DNA from: Cellvibrio sp.
GTDB lineage: Bacteria > Pseudomonadota > Gammaproteobacteria > Pseudomonadales > Cellvibrionaceae
NCBI GenBank assembly: GCA_016712405.1
Contig: JADJRD010000002.1
Span: forward strand, 62,001-126,000
Direction of reading: 5' to 3'
Length of the DNA: 64,000 nt
A program made the position numbers and the translations under genes. The notes under the pieces were generated by a model that did not search any database, had not been told where the DNA came from, and saw nothing but the letters and a program-made list of their open reading frames with translations. This document shows, piece by piece, positions 17,497 to 26,749 of this stretch. Within the stretch, counting starts at the first letter, position 1; each line of letters begins with the position of its first letter.

Positions 17497-17573
17497 GACC
17501 CCCTCCTAACCTCCCTTTTTCCAGGGGGAGGAACTGATTCCCTCCCCTGGCAAGGGGAGGGTTAGGGTGGGGA
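17497..17573. repeat. C-rich palindromic repeat pair, copies 2 and 3
   Basis: Two adjacent units: CCCCCTCCTAACCTCCC with CCAGGGGGAGG, then CCCTCCCC-tggcaa-GGGGAGGG with GGTGGGG. The second ends 22 bp before the leuA ATG, so it will lie in the leuA leader or promoter. Confidence 0.8.
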
Positions 17574-17595
17574 CTAATACTCCGAGGAATAGAAA

Positions 17596-19254
17596 ATGCT
17601 CAAGAACCCATCCAGCAAATACCAACGTTTTGTCGGTGTCTCTTTGCCTGATCGCCAATGGCCGAACAACTTTATCCAAAAGCCACCGATTTGGATGAGC
17701 ACTGATTTGCGTGATGGCAACCAAGCGCTGATCGATCCTATGTCGGTGCAAACCAAATTCCGTATGTTTAAGGAATTGGTGAAAATTGGTTTTAAAGAAA
17801 TTGAAATTGGTTTCCCCTCGGCGAGTGAAATTGATTTTAATTTTGCGCGTTTGTTGATTGAAGAAAATCATATTCCTGACGATGTGACTATTGAAGTTTT
17901 AGTGCAAGCACGTTACGACTTGATCGAAAAAACCGTGCAAAGTGTGCGCGGTGCCAAGCGTGTAATTTTGCACATGTACAATCCACTCGCGCCTGCGTTT
18001 CGTAAAATTGTTTATAACACTGATAAAGAAGGCGTCAAAAATATTGCGATGCAAGGTACTCAATGGTGTAAAGAATTAACCGCGCAAGCTCCGGAAGTGG
18101 ATTGGACTTTTCAATATTCACCAGAAGTTTTTTCATCGACAGAAATCGAATTCGTCAAAGAGGTTTGCGACGAAGTGGTTAGCATCTGGAATCCGTCACC
18201 TGCAAAAAAATTGATTTTAAATTTACCGGCCACGGTTGAGATGAATACGCCCAATACTTACGCCGATCAAATCGAATGGATTCATCGCAATATCAATCGT
18301 CGCGATTCTATTGCGATCAGCGTGCATCCACATAATGATCGTGGTACTGCGGTTGCCGCTGCAGAATTAGCGGTAATGGCCGGTGCAGATCGTGTTGAAG
18401 GTTGTTTGTTTGGCAACGGCGAGCGCACGGGTAATGTGGATTTGGTGACGCTTGCATTGAACTTATATTCGCAAGGTATTCATCCCGGTTTGGATTTTTC
18501 CGATATAGATCAGGTGCGAAAATTAGCAGAAGAATGTACACAATTACCTGTGCATCCGCGTCATCCTTATGCCGGTGAATTGGTTTTCACCGCTTTCTCA
18601 GGATCGCATCAGGACGCCATCAAAAAAGGTTTTGCAGTGCAGAAAAAAGATGCGCTCTGGGAAGTGCCCTATTTACCGATTGACCCTGCCGATTTGAATC
18701 GCAGTTACGATGCCGTGGTGCGTGTGAATGCGCAATCGGGTAAAGGCGGCGTGAGTTTCTTGTTGCAACAGGAAGCCGGTTTGCAATTGCCGCGTCGTTT
18801 GCAAATTGAATTCAGTTCGGTGGTGCAAAAAGTTAGCGACACCACCGGCAAAGAAGTGAAGAGCAGTGAAATCGTTAAATTATTTGAGCAAGAATATTTT
18901 GCGGTGAACACGCCGATTACTTACAAAAGCAGCAAGGTGCATGAGCAGGAAGATTCACATCAAGTTGATATAGTAATTTATGCACAGCATCAGGATAAAA
19001 CGGTTGAGATCAGTGGCAGTGGCAATGGTCCGATTGATGCCGCCGCGCACGCCATTAGTCAATTTGTCGGTTGTGAAGTCAGCGTGATTGATTATCACGA
19101 ACATGCCGTAGGCGCAGGCTCGGATGTGGCCGCTGTGACGTATCTTGAGGTTAAAGTGAATAACGGCAAGCCGGTGTTTGGTGTGGGGCAAGATCGCAAC
19201 ATCATTACCTCTGCAATCAAAGCCCTGATTAATGCGGTGAATCGCGCGCAATAA
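17596..19254 (+). CDS. leuA: 2-isopropylmalate synthase
   Basis: Condenses acetyl-CoA with 2-oxoisovalerate, the first committed step of leucine synthesis. 552 residues, the long form with a separate C-terminal regulatory domain. The catalytic TIM barrel contains STDLRDGNQ (37-43) and the metal-binding HPHNDRGTAVAAAELA, followed by GCLFGNGERTGNVDLV. The C-terminal part (about 420-552) is the leucine-binding allosteric domain. GAGGAA lies 7 bp before the ATG. It stands alone: the other leu genes are not nearby. The upstream gap holds C-rich repeats and possible Lrp-type sites. Confidence 0.97.
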   Translation: MLKNPSSKYQRFVGVSLPDRQWPNNFIQKPPIWMSTDLRDGNQALIDPMSVQTKFRMFKELVKIGFKEIEIGFPSASEIDFNFARLLIEENHIPDDVTIEVLVQARYDLIEKTVQSVRGAKRVILHMYNPLAPAFRKIVYNTDKEGVKNIAMQGTQWCKELTAQAPEVDWTFQYSPEVFSSTEIEFVKEVCDEVVSIWNPSPAKKLILNLPATVEMNTPNTYADQIEWIHRNINRRDSIAISVHPHNDRGTAVAAAELAVMAGADRVEGCLFGNGERTGNVDLVTLALNLYSQGIHPGLDFSDIDQVRKLAEECTQLPVHPRHPYAGELVFTAFSGSHQDAIKKGFAVQKKDALWEVPYLPIDPADLNRSYDAVVRVNAQSGKGGVSFLLQQEAGLQLPRRLQIEFSSVVQKVSDTTGKEVKSSEIVKLFEQEYFAVNTPITYKSSKVHEQEDSHQVDIVIYAQHQDKTVEISGSGNGPIDAAAHAISQFVGCEVSVIDYHEHAVGAGSDVAAVTYLEVKVNNGKPVFGVGQDRNIITSAIKALINAVNRAQ

Positions 19255-19275
19255 ATATCCAACAAAAATCAGCTC

Positions 19276-19320
19276 CATCCCCCTCTAAATTCCTCCCTGC
19301 CTCCCTTTATCAAAGGGAGG
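19276..19320. repeat. C-rich palindromic repeat, copy 4
   Basis: CCTCCCTTT-atc-AAAGGGAGG core with CATCCCCCTCTAAAT before it, just after the leuA stop codon. Same family as the copies near 17.3-17.6 kb. Confidence 0.75.
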
Positions 19321-19398
19321 ACGCTTAGCTCAAAGTATTTTTGACTCGATTGAATCCAATTCGAGCATCTAGCAGTCTTACTAATCAACAAAATCAGG

Positions 19399-19412
19399 AT
19401 GACAGCTGTCAT
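19399..19412. promoter_or_regulatory. Perfect 14-bp palindrome in the ABC exporter promoter
   Basis: ATGACAGCTGTCAT is a perfect palindrome. It lies 12 bp before a possible -35 (TTGCGT, 19425) with a weak -10 (TGTAAT, 19449) 18 bp on. This position fits an activator or two-component response-regulator site for the exporter genes. No regulator gene is adjacent. Confidence 0.55.
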
Positions 19413-19525
19413 CTTTCCGTTAATTTGCGTTAACAAGGCTCGGCATTCTGTAATAAAAGCTCTAGGCTGTGCTCAAGTTGTTTATCCATTGCCTTATCAG
19501 TTGCCCATAGATTTCAGGAAACCCC

Positions 19526-20215
19526 ATGATCAAACTGCACCAGCTTCACAAGTATTATCAAACCGGTGAAACACCTTTACATGTACTCAAAGGAATAGAT
19601 TTGCACATTAAAGAAGGTGAATTGGTTTCCATTATGGGCTCGTCTGGTTCTGGCAAATCAACCTTGCTCAACATCTTAGGGATTCTCGATAGTTTTGATT
19701 CCGGTAGTTATTTTTTGGCGGGACATGAAATAAAAAACCTGTCAGAAAAGATGGCCGCGAAGATGCGCAATCAATTATTGGGATGTTTTTTTCAATCTTT
19801 CAACTTATTGCCTTTTAAAAATGCAACGGAGAATGTTGCATTGCCACTTTATTATCAAGGCGTAAGCCGCAAAGAGCGCAATTATCGCGCGGAAAAATAT
19901 TTGGAAATGGTGGGGCTTTCTCATCGCGCTAAATTTATGCCCAATGAATTATCGGGTGGACAAAAACAGCGCGTAGCTATGGCGCGCGCTTTAGTCACAA
20001 AACCTAAAGTCATTTTAGCCGACGAACCGACAGGCGCATTGGATAGCCAAACCACACAAGAAATTATGTCACTGATAAAAGAAGTTCATCAGCAAGGCAA
20101 TACAATTGTGATTGTGACCCACGAGCAGGACATTGCTGATCAAACCCAACGTCAAATTATTTTGAAAGATGGCTTGATTGTTTCAGCTAAACATTCCGTC
20201 ACAAATCACAGTTAA
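19526..20215 (+). CDS. ABC transporter ATP-binding protein, MacB/LolD type
   Basis: 229 residues, an ATPase subunit of a type VII (MacB-like) exporter. Walker A GSSGSGKST (38-46), Q-loop FQSFNLLP, signature LSGGQKQR, Walker B VILADEP and the H-loop VTHEQD are all intact. The next gene begins about 11 bp later. Together with two permeases and an adaptor it would form a tripartite pump. The exported substrate is unknown; relatives handle antimicrobial peptides, macrolides or lipoproteins. Confidence 0.95.
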   Translation: MIKLHQLHKYYQTGETPLHVLKGIDLHIKEGELVSIMGSSGSGKSTLLNILGILDSFDSGSYFLAGHEIKNLSEKMAAKMRNQLLGCFFQSFNLLPFKNATENVALPLYYQGVSRKERNYRAEKYLEMVGLSHRAKFMPNELSGGQKQRVAMARALVTKPKVILADEPTGALDSQTTQEIMSLIKEVHQQGNTIVIVTHEQDIADQTQRQIILKDGLIVSAKHSVTNHS

Positions 20216-20226
20216 GGTTGACGATT

Positions 20227-21465
20227 ATGATGGATAGCTTGCAAGAAATTCTTTACACGCTTCGACAAAATAAATTGCGAACTGTGATGACGGCATTTGG
20301 TGTCTTCTGGGGCATTTTCATGCTGGTGCTTTTATTGGGTGCTGGCAAAGGCATGCAAAACGGCGTGTATGACGACTTCAGTTCAGACGCTATGGATTTT
20401 ATTGTGATTTATTCGTCAACCACTTCGGTGGCCTATGAAGGCATGGGTCTCGGGCGACAAATTCAACTGACAAAAAGTGATTTGGAGGGAATTCGATTAC
20501 AAACTCCCGGCGTGGGATTTGTTGCTGATGAAAATCAACGTGGCGGCGTCACCATGATTTACGAAAAGAAACAGGGTAGTTTTGGAGTGCATGGTGTGCC
20601 AGATGAATATTTTGAATTGAAAAATGCGGTGCCCTTTACCTTTGGGCGAAAAATGAATCCATTGGACGAATCCAATGCACGCAAAATTACAGTCATAGGT
20701 TCAGTCGTTGCAGAAAGATTATTTGAAAAAGGGGTAGATCCTGTCGGTAGAGATATTAAAGTCAACGGCGTAGTCATGAAAATCGTGGGTGTATTTAATG
20801 ACAAAGGCAATAATGGGCGCGACTCAGAAAGAATTTATATTCCAGCTACCACTTTTTCCAAAATGTTTGGCACCAGTGATCGAATTGGATCAATTTGGAT
20901 TCGTCCTAGCCCCGGGTTTGATGGCTATGAATTGGAAAAAAATGTCATCGCATTTTTACAAAAACGTCATCAGGTTTCACCAGAAGATAAACGCGCAATT
21001 CGTTCATTTAATATGGCGGAAGCGGCAGCGAGAGTGAACGGACTATTTTTTGGTATTGCAGCGATGAACTGGTTTGTTGGCTTGGGCACTTTATTGGCGG
21101 GTATAGTCGGTATCAGCAATATTATGATTATCACAGTGAAAGAACGTACACGCGAAATCGGTATTCGAAAAGCTTTAGGGGCAACTCCTTTTGGTATTGT
21201 TAGTACATTGGTGTTTGAATCCATTTTGGTTACGACCATTGCAGGATATGCTGGTTTGGTTTTGGGTGTTGGATTAATTGAATTAATTTCATTTGGATTG
21301 CGTTCTGTTGGTGCGGAATTGCCATTTTTTAGAAATCCGGAAATTGATTTTCAAGTGGCGATAACCGCGATGATTTTATTGATTATTGCTGGCGCGATTG
21401 CGGGATTAATTCCTGCTGCACGTGCTGCGAAAATTATGCCGATAGAAGCCATGAGAGCAGAATAA
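20227..21465 (+). CDS. MacB/FtsX-type ABC permease, first of two
   Basis: About 413 residues. One N-terminal membrane helix (RTVMTAFGVFWGIFMLVLLLG), a large periplasmic MacB_PCD domain of about 230 residues, then three C-terminal helices. The cytoplasmic coupling segment has the family motif ERTREIGIRKALGATP. ATG 20227 is chosen over the in-frame TTG at 20218. It ends 1 bp before the next permease, with which it shares the whole architecture, so the two probably form a heterodimer. Confidence 0.92.
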   Translation: MMDSLQEILYTLRQNKLRTVMTAFGVFWGIFMLVLLLGAGKGMQNGVYDDFSSDAMDFIVIYSSTTSVAYEGMGLGRQIQLTKSDLEGIRLQTPGVGFVADENQRGGVTMIYEKKQGSFGVHGVPDEYFELKNAVPFTFGRKMNPLDESNARKITVIGSVVAERLFEKGVDPVGRDIKVNGVVMKIVGVFNDKGNNGRDSERIYIPATTFSKMFGTSDRIGSIWIRPSPGFDGYELEKNVIAFLQKRHQVSPEDKRAIRSFNMAEAAARVNGLFFGIAAMNWFVGLGTLLAGIVGISNIMIITVKERTREIGIRKALGATPFGIVSTLVFESILVTTIAGYAGLVLGVGLIELISFGLRSVGAELPFFRNPEIDFQVAITAMILLIIAGAIAGLIPAARAAKIMPIEAMRAE

Positions 21466-21466
21466 G

Positions 21467-22729
21467 ATGTGGATAGATACTGAAAAATGGCAAGAAATTT
21501 TTAAAACATTGGGCCAACACAAGCTGCGAACTTTTTTAACTGGGCTCGGTGTTTTTTGGGGCATCTTTATGCTCACCTTATTATTAGGAGCAACCAAAGG
21601 GCTGGAAAATGGTGTGAATAGTCGTTTTCCAGCAGTGCCTAATGTGGTGTTCGTTTGGGTTAAAGGGACAACGCAAATGCCTTATCAAGGCATGTCTGTT
21701 GGCAGACAAATTGGATTTAAAGCAGAAGACGTCGCTTTAATTGAAAAAAATGTTGGCAGTGTTGGATATATACGTGGGCAGAATTCGGTGGGCATTTGGA
21801 ATGGTACGCCGCCTTACACCGTGCGCAAAGAAAAAAATGGGACTTTTAGTGTTGAAGGTACTCATGCAGGAATGGAAGGCATTAAATCCTTTAGGGTTAA
21901 CCAAGGCCGCAGCATTAATGATATTGATAATCGAGATAGACGAAAAATTGCAGTGATTGGCAAGCGAGTTGCGGCGCAGTTATTCAACCCTGATGAAAAT
22001 CCGATTGGAGCAGACATCACATTAAATGGTATTAATTTTACGGTAGTGGGTGTGTTTGAATCCTATTCCGCCGGCAATAAACAACAGGAAGAAGAAAAAA
22101 TTTATTTGCCTAATGACACTTTGCGCTATTCGTTTAATCAAGTGGATTGGATTGGTAGTTTAGTTGTTATTCCTAAACCCGGTATTCATGCAGCTGTTGT
22201 TGAGCAAGAAGTTAAAGAATATCTGGGGAAATTAAAAAAAGTACATCCAGATGATCGCGGAGTCTTTGGCAGTTTTAATTTGCAAAACGAATACGAAAAA
22301 ATTGAAGGATTATTTTTTGGCATGACATTTGTGGGTTGGTTTGTTGCTGTGGGTACCATTCTTTCGGGTGCAATTGGTGTTGGCAATATTATGTTGATCG
22401 TTGTCAAAGAACGAACCCGTGAAATTGGATTGAGAAAAGCCTTGGGTGCAACACCCGCATCCATTACCGGAATGATTGTACAAGAAGCGATTTTTATTAC
22501 CTCAGTAGCGGGATATGCCGGTTTGGTTGCGGGAGTGTCGGTGCTCGAACTGGTCAACATGCTATTGTCCAAGGCAGAAGACAAAGGTTTTTTCGGTACA
22601 TTTGAATTGAATTTTAATACGGCATTGACTGCTTTGACTGTTCTTGTCATTTCAGGATTGTTTGCGTCTATGTTGCCTGCATCAAAAGCCGCCGCCGTTA
22701 ATCCGATTGTGGCATTGCAAGATGAGTAA
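21467..22729 (+). CDS. MacB/FtsX-type ABC permease, second of two
   Basis: 420 residues and the same plan as the preceding gene: N-terminal helix (RTFLTGLGVFWGIFMLTLLLG), MacB_PCD periplasmic domain, ERTREIGLRKALGATP coupling motif, three C-terminal helices. Sequence similarity to the first permease over the full length indicates an old tandem duplication. Canonical MacB fuses ATPase and permease and works as a homodimer; the split, paired layout here is common in Xanthomonas/Cellvibrio-type clusters. A C-rich repeat separates it from the adaptor gene. Confidence 0.92.
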   Translation: MWIDTEKWQEIFKTLGQHKLRTFLTGLGVFWGIFMLTLLLGATKGLENGVNSRFPAVPNVVFVWVKGTTQMPYQGMSVGRQIGFKAEDVALIEKNVGSVGYIRGQNSVGIWNGTPPYTVRKEKNGTFSVEGTHAGMEGIKSFRVNQGRSINDIDNRDRRKIAVIGKRVAAQLFNPDENPIGADITLNGINFTVVGVFESYSAGNKQQEEEKIYLPNDTLRYSFNQVDWIGSLVVIPKPGIHAAVVEQEVKEYLGKLKKVHPDDRGVFGSFNLQNEYEKIEGLFFGMTFVGWFVAVGTILSGAIGVGNIMLIVVKERTREIGLRKALGATPASITGMIVQEAIFITSVAGYAGLVAGVSVLELVNMLLSKAEDKGFFGTFELNFNTALTALTVLVISGLFASMLPASKAAAVNPIVALQDE

Positions 22730-22777
22730 GACCTCACCCTAACCCTCCCCTTGGCAAGGGAGGCTAGGAGGGGGTCT
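22730..22777. repeat. C-rich palindromic repeat, copy 5
   Basis: CCCTCCC-cttggcaa-GGGAGG core with GACC.../...GGTC outer bases, directly after the second permease stop. Lying inside the operon, it could affect the relative expression of the adaptor. Confidence 0.8.
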
Positions 22778-22815
22778 TGTGAATAAGTTTTTTTAGAAAA
22801 TTAATTAGGAACATC

Positions 22816-23892
22816 ATGATGAAAAAGTTTTTTGTAAGGTTATTGATTGCACTGGTTGCCATTATTTTTATCTGGACGGCATTTTTCCTTTATGGAAAAT
22901 CACAAGAAAAGCCTGTGATCTATACCAGCGATGCCGTATTTAAAACAACCATCACTAAAAAGACGGTGGCTGTCGGTAAAGTGATTCCTCGTCGTGAAAT
23001 TGAAATCAAATCTCAAGTATCCGGCGTAGTTGAAAAGCTTTATGTGGCGGCAGGTCAGTTAGTTAAAAAAGGCGACATCATTGCGAAAATCACTCTTGCT
23101 CCGAATATGATTCAATTAAACCAAGCAGAGTCGCAACTGGAACAAGCTCGTCTGAACTTGGACAACATTAAAACCGAATACGAGCGCCAGAAAAAACTCT
23201 ACGAACAAAAATTAATTTCATCGTCAGAATTTAACAAACAAACATTGCAGTTTGATTTGTATCGCGAAGCCGTCACTTCTGCTGAAAACAATGTATTGCT
23301 ATTGAAAAAAGGAGCAACCAAAAAATCAGAAAAAGTATCGAATATGATTCCTGCCACAGTGACAGGTATGGTATTGGATCTTCCCTTCAAAGAAGGCGCG
23401 TTTATTGTTGAAACCAGTTCGTTTGGTTCAGGAACAACAATCGCTACTTTAGCGGACATGCAAGACATGATTTTTGAAGGGATGGTTGACGAATCTGAAG
23501 TGGGCAAAATTCATGAAGGTATGGAACTGATTTTGAATGTCGGTGCCCTTGAAGGTGAGCCCTTCACCGCTATTCTGGAATATATTTCTCCCAAAGGGAT
23601 TACCGATCAAGGAACCATCAAATTCCAAATTCGCGCCGCAGTAAAATTGAACGACAAATTATTCTTACGCGCAAATTACAGTGCAAATGCTGACATAGTG
23701 CTGGAAAAACGTGAAAATGTTGTGGCTATCAATGAGCGTAATTTGATTATTGAAGAGAAAAATTATTTTGTTGAGGTGGAAAAAGCGCCGCAACAATTTG
23801 AGAAACGTCCAATCAAAACAGGCTTATCGGATGGCATTAATATCGAAATCATCGAAGGCTTGAAAGAAGGCGAAAAAATTAAACACCGTTAA
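22816..23892 (+). CDS. Periplasmic adaptor (HlyD/MacA-like) of the ABC exporter
   Basis: 358 residues. A basic N-terminus and one membrane helix (LLIALVAIIFIWTAFFLYG) anchor it in the inner membrane. The lipoyl/barrel-sandwich halves (EIKSQVSGVVEKLYVAAGQLVKKGD... and ...PATVTGMVLDLPFKEGAF) flank an alpha-helical hairpin (about 95-160). A beta-barrel domain follows. A second ATG one codon on has slightly better spacing from AGGA. It should bridge the permeases to a TolC-type outer-membrane channel, which is not in this window. Confidence 0.92.
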   Translation: MMKKFFVRLLIALVAIIFIWTAFFLYGKSQEKPVIYTSDAVFKTTITKKTVAVGKVIPRREIEIKSQVSGVVEKLYVAAGQLVKKGDIIAKITLAPNMIQLNQAESQLEQARLNLDNIKTEYERQKKLYEQKLISSSEFNKQTLQFDLYREAVTSAENNVLLLKKGATKKSEKVSNMIPATVTGMVLDLPFKEGAFIVETSSFGSGTTIATLADMQDMIFEGMVDESEVGKIHEGMELILNVGALEGEPFTAILEYISPKGITDQGTIKFQIRAAVKLNDKLFLRANYSANADIVLEKRENVVAINERNLIIEEKNYFVEVEKAPQQFEKRPIKTGLSDGINIEIIEGLKEGEKIKHR

Positions 23893-23910
23893 ACCCCAAG
23901 AAGGCCCTTG

Positions 23911-23943
23911 AGAGCGATTGTTGCGAAACAATCGCTCTTTTTT
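23911..23943 (+). terminator. Rho-independent terminator of the exporter operon
   Basis: An 11-bp perfect stem GAGCGATTGTT / AACAATCGCTC with a GCGA loop is followed by six T. It ends the exporter operon 18 bp after the adaptor stop and just before the convergent gene. Confidence 0.93.
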
Positions 23944-23944
23944 A

Positions 23945-26077
23945 TTATATTTGTCGTGGTTTGAACAAAAAGACAATTGAAATAAAAACAATTAGAACAA
24001 TTGAAATGCTTCCGCCGCCCGATTTCTTGTTGCCTGAGGCTGCGGTGCTGCTAACACTTGATGAAGAGACAGACGATGGAGGTTCGTCAGGTTTATCAGT
24101 TATTGATACCACAAGCAGATTAGGCGACGACAAGCTTAAACCATTGCGTGGATTAAATAATCGTACCAAAAAAGATTGGGTAAATTCATTGCCTTGTCCA
24201 TCAGCAATGATCGGGATATCAATAAATTTATCGGCTGCTTCGCCTGCTTGCCAACTCACTATGCCGGAAGTGGCAGTGTAGTCCTCAGTTTCCTTTGCAT
24301 TACCGGATTGAGTTTCATAGTGAACTTCAACCGCATCTTGAGTTCCTCCAATGCGTTGTAAAGTGATGCGTAAATTTTCACCTTCGGGTGTTGATATTGT
24401 TGCTTGCGAAAATTTTACGCTGCCTTGTGCCTTTGCTGTTTTATCGCGAAGAATATAGAGGCCGCTATTGATGTCGCTAACTAAAATATTTCCGCTGGGT
24501 AAAAAGGGATAGGTTCCCCAGGCGCCATTGAATGAGGCGGAATTATTTAAGGGATAAGTATCAAAAAATCCTGCTTCAATGGGTTGGCGAGGATTGCTGA
24601 TATCCAGAACCACTAATCCACGTTCATAATTTGAAATGTAATATCGATTTCCGCGTGTATAGCCGTTATGGTCAATTGCCGATGTTGGGCCTATATATTC
24701 GCCCGCTAATTCCGGTGCGCGTAAATTGTTGATGGAAAAAAATCTGACTCGTGTATTCAAGGCAAACCGTTGTTCATCTAATTCATCATGAACCGTAATA
24801 AATTGTCTGTCCTCAGTCCACCAACCGGAATGCACGTAAGAAACAAATTCATAACTGGTATTGGAAAGTTGTGAAGGCCGAGCGTTGTTGGTTTTATCCC
24901 ACAATAAAATTTCATTTTCGTTGTAGTCCAACAACAGATCGCAATCGATTAATTTATTAACGCATTGCTCGCGGCGTTCGTCATTAATCCAAAGTGATGA
25001 AACATCATGGCTATATAAAGAACGTGATCCACCACTTTTATAAACTGCTGTGGGCGCAGTTGGGTTTGCCAAAGAATAACTGTTAAAAGAACCACCATCT
25101 TTATCGCTGCCAGCAATGTGCATGTAAGCTTGTTTATTGGTTAATGCCACGCCTGTGGAATAGTCAAGGTTGCTGATATAAATATTGTGCGCACTGGTAT
25201 CGGATTGTTCGCTGGAAACTGCAGTGACTCTTTCGGGGAGCTGGTTCAAATCCAAAATCATGGTGCCGACAGAAGCAGCATCCGCTGTGACATAGGCATA
25301 ACTCATCCAACGACGACGATTTTCATCAAAATATTGATAGGTTTTTATATCGCGCCAAATGGTATTTTGGCTGGGAACAAAACTTACGACCCGTGGCGTT
25401 TCTGGTTGAGTAACTTCGACAATACTGACACCGTTAGTGAGCCCCATTAATGCGTATTCACGATTATCGTTGAGATCAACATGGCCCCAAATATCATTGC
25501 CGCGTGAGTTACTGTTGCCCAAGGTGGACAATCGAACATGGGCTAATAAATCGATATTAAGACAATCAAATTCATTGGCTTTGCCATTCGTACAATTGAC
25601 GGCTGTTTGTGATTCATTCATCGCCGCTAATTGTGATTGTTTGGCGTTGAGCGTTTCTTGTTGGTCGCGCGATAAGCCTTTAGTGTCGGTGATAACGGTA
25701 AAACCTTTTTCTGATAATCCTTGTGCAAATTCTGGTGGAATCCCAATCAAAATGGTTTTGCCTGATTCGTTCAATGCTTGAAAAGTATTTTTTTGATAAC
25801 CACCTGAAACCGGAACGGCGCTGCTTCCTAAATAAAAAATGGAATCCACATCGTTAATCGCATAACGCCCTTCTGCCATCAAAATGCGATCACCTTTGCC
25901 CGCTTGTTTCGCGGCGTAGGCAATTGTTTTACAGGGAGATGATGTTTGATCACAACGTCCCTGATCTTTACCGTCATCGGCAACATAACGGGCTTTGTCA
26001 TGTTCGGCATGGGCGATTGTTGTTGAGCTAAACAAGGATGAAGCAAGAATTGAAACTAAAAACACTGATCGCATCAT
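23945..26077 (-). CDS. Secreted choice-of-anchor B protein with Calx-beta domain and GlyGly-CTERM-like tail
   Basis: About 710 residues from the ATG at 26077. A signal peptide (MMRSVFLVSILASSLFSS...AHA) leads the protein. A short DUF1565-like start (ARYVADDGKDQGRCDQTSSPCKT) follows, then an LVIVD/choice-of-anchor B beta-propeller region (GLTNGVSIVEVT, GLVVLDISNP). A Calx-beta-like domain (SQATISTPEGENLRITL) comes next, then a serine linker (SSVSSSSVSS). The tail is GGGS, a hydrophobic helix and KPRQI. This tail has the GlyGly-CTERM form recognised by rhombosortase, so surface anchoring or release is expected. The role is unknown. Confidence 0.8.
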   Translation of the reverse strand: MMRSVFLVSILASSLFSSTTIAHAEHDKARYVADDGKDQGRCDQTSSPCKTIAYAAKQAGKGDRILMAEGRYAINDVDSIFYLGSSAVPVSGGYQKNTFQALNESGKTILIGIPPEFAQGLSEKGFTVITDTKGLSRDQQETLNAKQSQLAAMNESQTAVNCTNGKANEFDCLNIDLLAHVRLSTLGNSNSRGNDIWGHVDLNDNREYALMGLTNGVSIVEVTQPETPRVVSFVPSQNTIWRDIKTYQYFDENRRRWMSYAYVTADAASVGTMILDLNQLPERVTAVSSEQSDTSAHNIYISNLDYSTGVALTNKQAYMHIAGSDKDGGSFNSYSLANPTAPTAVYKSGGSRSLYSHDVSSLWINDERREQCVNKLIDCDLLLDYNENEILLWDKTNNARPSQLSNTSYEFVSYVHSGWWTEDRQFITVHDELDEQRFALNTRVRFFSINNLRAPELAGEYIGPTSAIDHNGYTRGNRYYISNYERGLVVLDISNPRQPIEAGFFDTYPLNNSASFNGAWGTYPFLPSGNILVSDINSGLYILRDKTAKAQGSVKFSQATISTPEGENLRITLQRIGGTQDAVEVHYETQSGNAKETEDYTATSGIVSWQAGEAADKFIDIPIIADGQGNEFTQSFLVRLFNPRNGLSLSSPNLLVVSITDKPDEPPSSVSSSSVSSTAASGNKKSGGGSISIVLIVFISIVFLFKPRQI

Positions 26078-26503
26078 AAAAATTCCATCTGAAGGCATGT
26101 GAACGATAAACACTTAGAGAAAACCACAATGGTGGGCATACAAAATCTGGGTGATGGGATCTATTTTTTTGTTTATTGTAGTGATGCCAAACTAGAGTAC
26201 AAGACTGAAAGAAGAAGACTGGCGCACAAAAACAAAACCCCGCAACACGAGGGGCGTGTGACGGGGTTTTCAGGATGTGCGCCTTGCCTTAGACAAAATT
26301 AGCTGAGATCCATGATCCTTGCTTCAACCATTCCTTGTTACTAGCGCCTATCCCTTGATGCTGTTCCATGGCAGGCATTATTGTAGAGAAGAGTGCCAGT
26401 CTCCAGTGGCTGATGTCTGAGTTTCTTGTAGGAAATATCGCACAAGCCTGTCAGCCAAAAGCGGTTTATAATCGCCAATCATTTATCCAAGACCGAGAAT
26501 ATT
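26078..26503. other. 426-bp intergenic region before xseB
   Basis: No convincing protein gene. Contents: the 5' leader of the minus-strand surface protein, a strong hairpin at 26234-26270, about 190 bp of non-repetitive sequence, and TATAAT at 26467-26472. That TATAAT is a good -10 for xseB, though without a clear -35. The possibility of a small RNA ending at the hairpin on the minus strand is noted separately. Confidence 0.6.
26234..26270 (-). terminator. Long hairpin with U-rich 3' side on the minus strand
   Basis: AAAACCCCG / CGGGGTTTT encloses a second stem ACACG / CGTGT with an AGGGG loop. Read on the minus strand it continues into GTTTTTG, as an intrinsic terminator would. No minus-strand gene is known to its right, so the transcript it would end is unidentified. 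Confidence 0.5.
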
Positions 26504-26749
26504 ATGCCGCCCAAGAAAAAAGCTGTGGATTTTGAGCAATCTTTGAAATCACTGGAAGAGCTGGTGAACCGTATGGAACAGGGTGATATGAGTTTGGAAG
26601 AGTCGCTCAATGCCTTTCAAAAAGGAATTGCCCTCACACGTGAATGCCAGACTCGATTGGCGGAAGCCGAACAGCAGGTGAATCTCTTAATCGAAGAAAA
26701 TGATCAATATCGTTTGGAAGCGTTTGACTCAGAACAGGACGACGAATAA
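26504..26749 (+). CDS. xseB: Exodeoxyribonuclease VII small subunit
   Basis: 81 residues, the usual size. FEQSLKSLEELVNRMEQGDMSLEESLNAFQKGIALTR is the diagnostic helical core. It partners with XseA to degrade single-stranded DNA; xseA is not in this window. The stop codon is followed directly by the ispA ATG, so the two are co-translated, as in many gammaproteobacteria. Confidence 0.96.
   Translation: MPPKKKAVDFEQSLKSLEELVNRMEQGDMSLEESLNAFQKGIALTRECQTRLAEAEQQVNLLIEENDQYRLEAFDSEQDDE

Noticed and set aside
26099..26302. 67-codon frame in the gap before xseB
   Set aside because: It runs through the terminator-like hairpin, has no ribosome site and shows no protein-like pattern.
26270..26470. 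6S RNA (ssrS) candidate
   Set aside because: A short stretch resembles the GCGATATTT...TAC..AAGAA motif on the minus strand, but the closing stem of 6S RNA cannot be formed and the genomic context is wrong.
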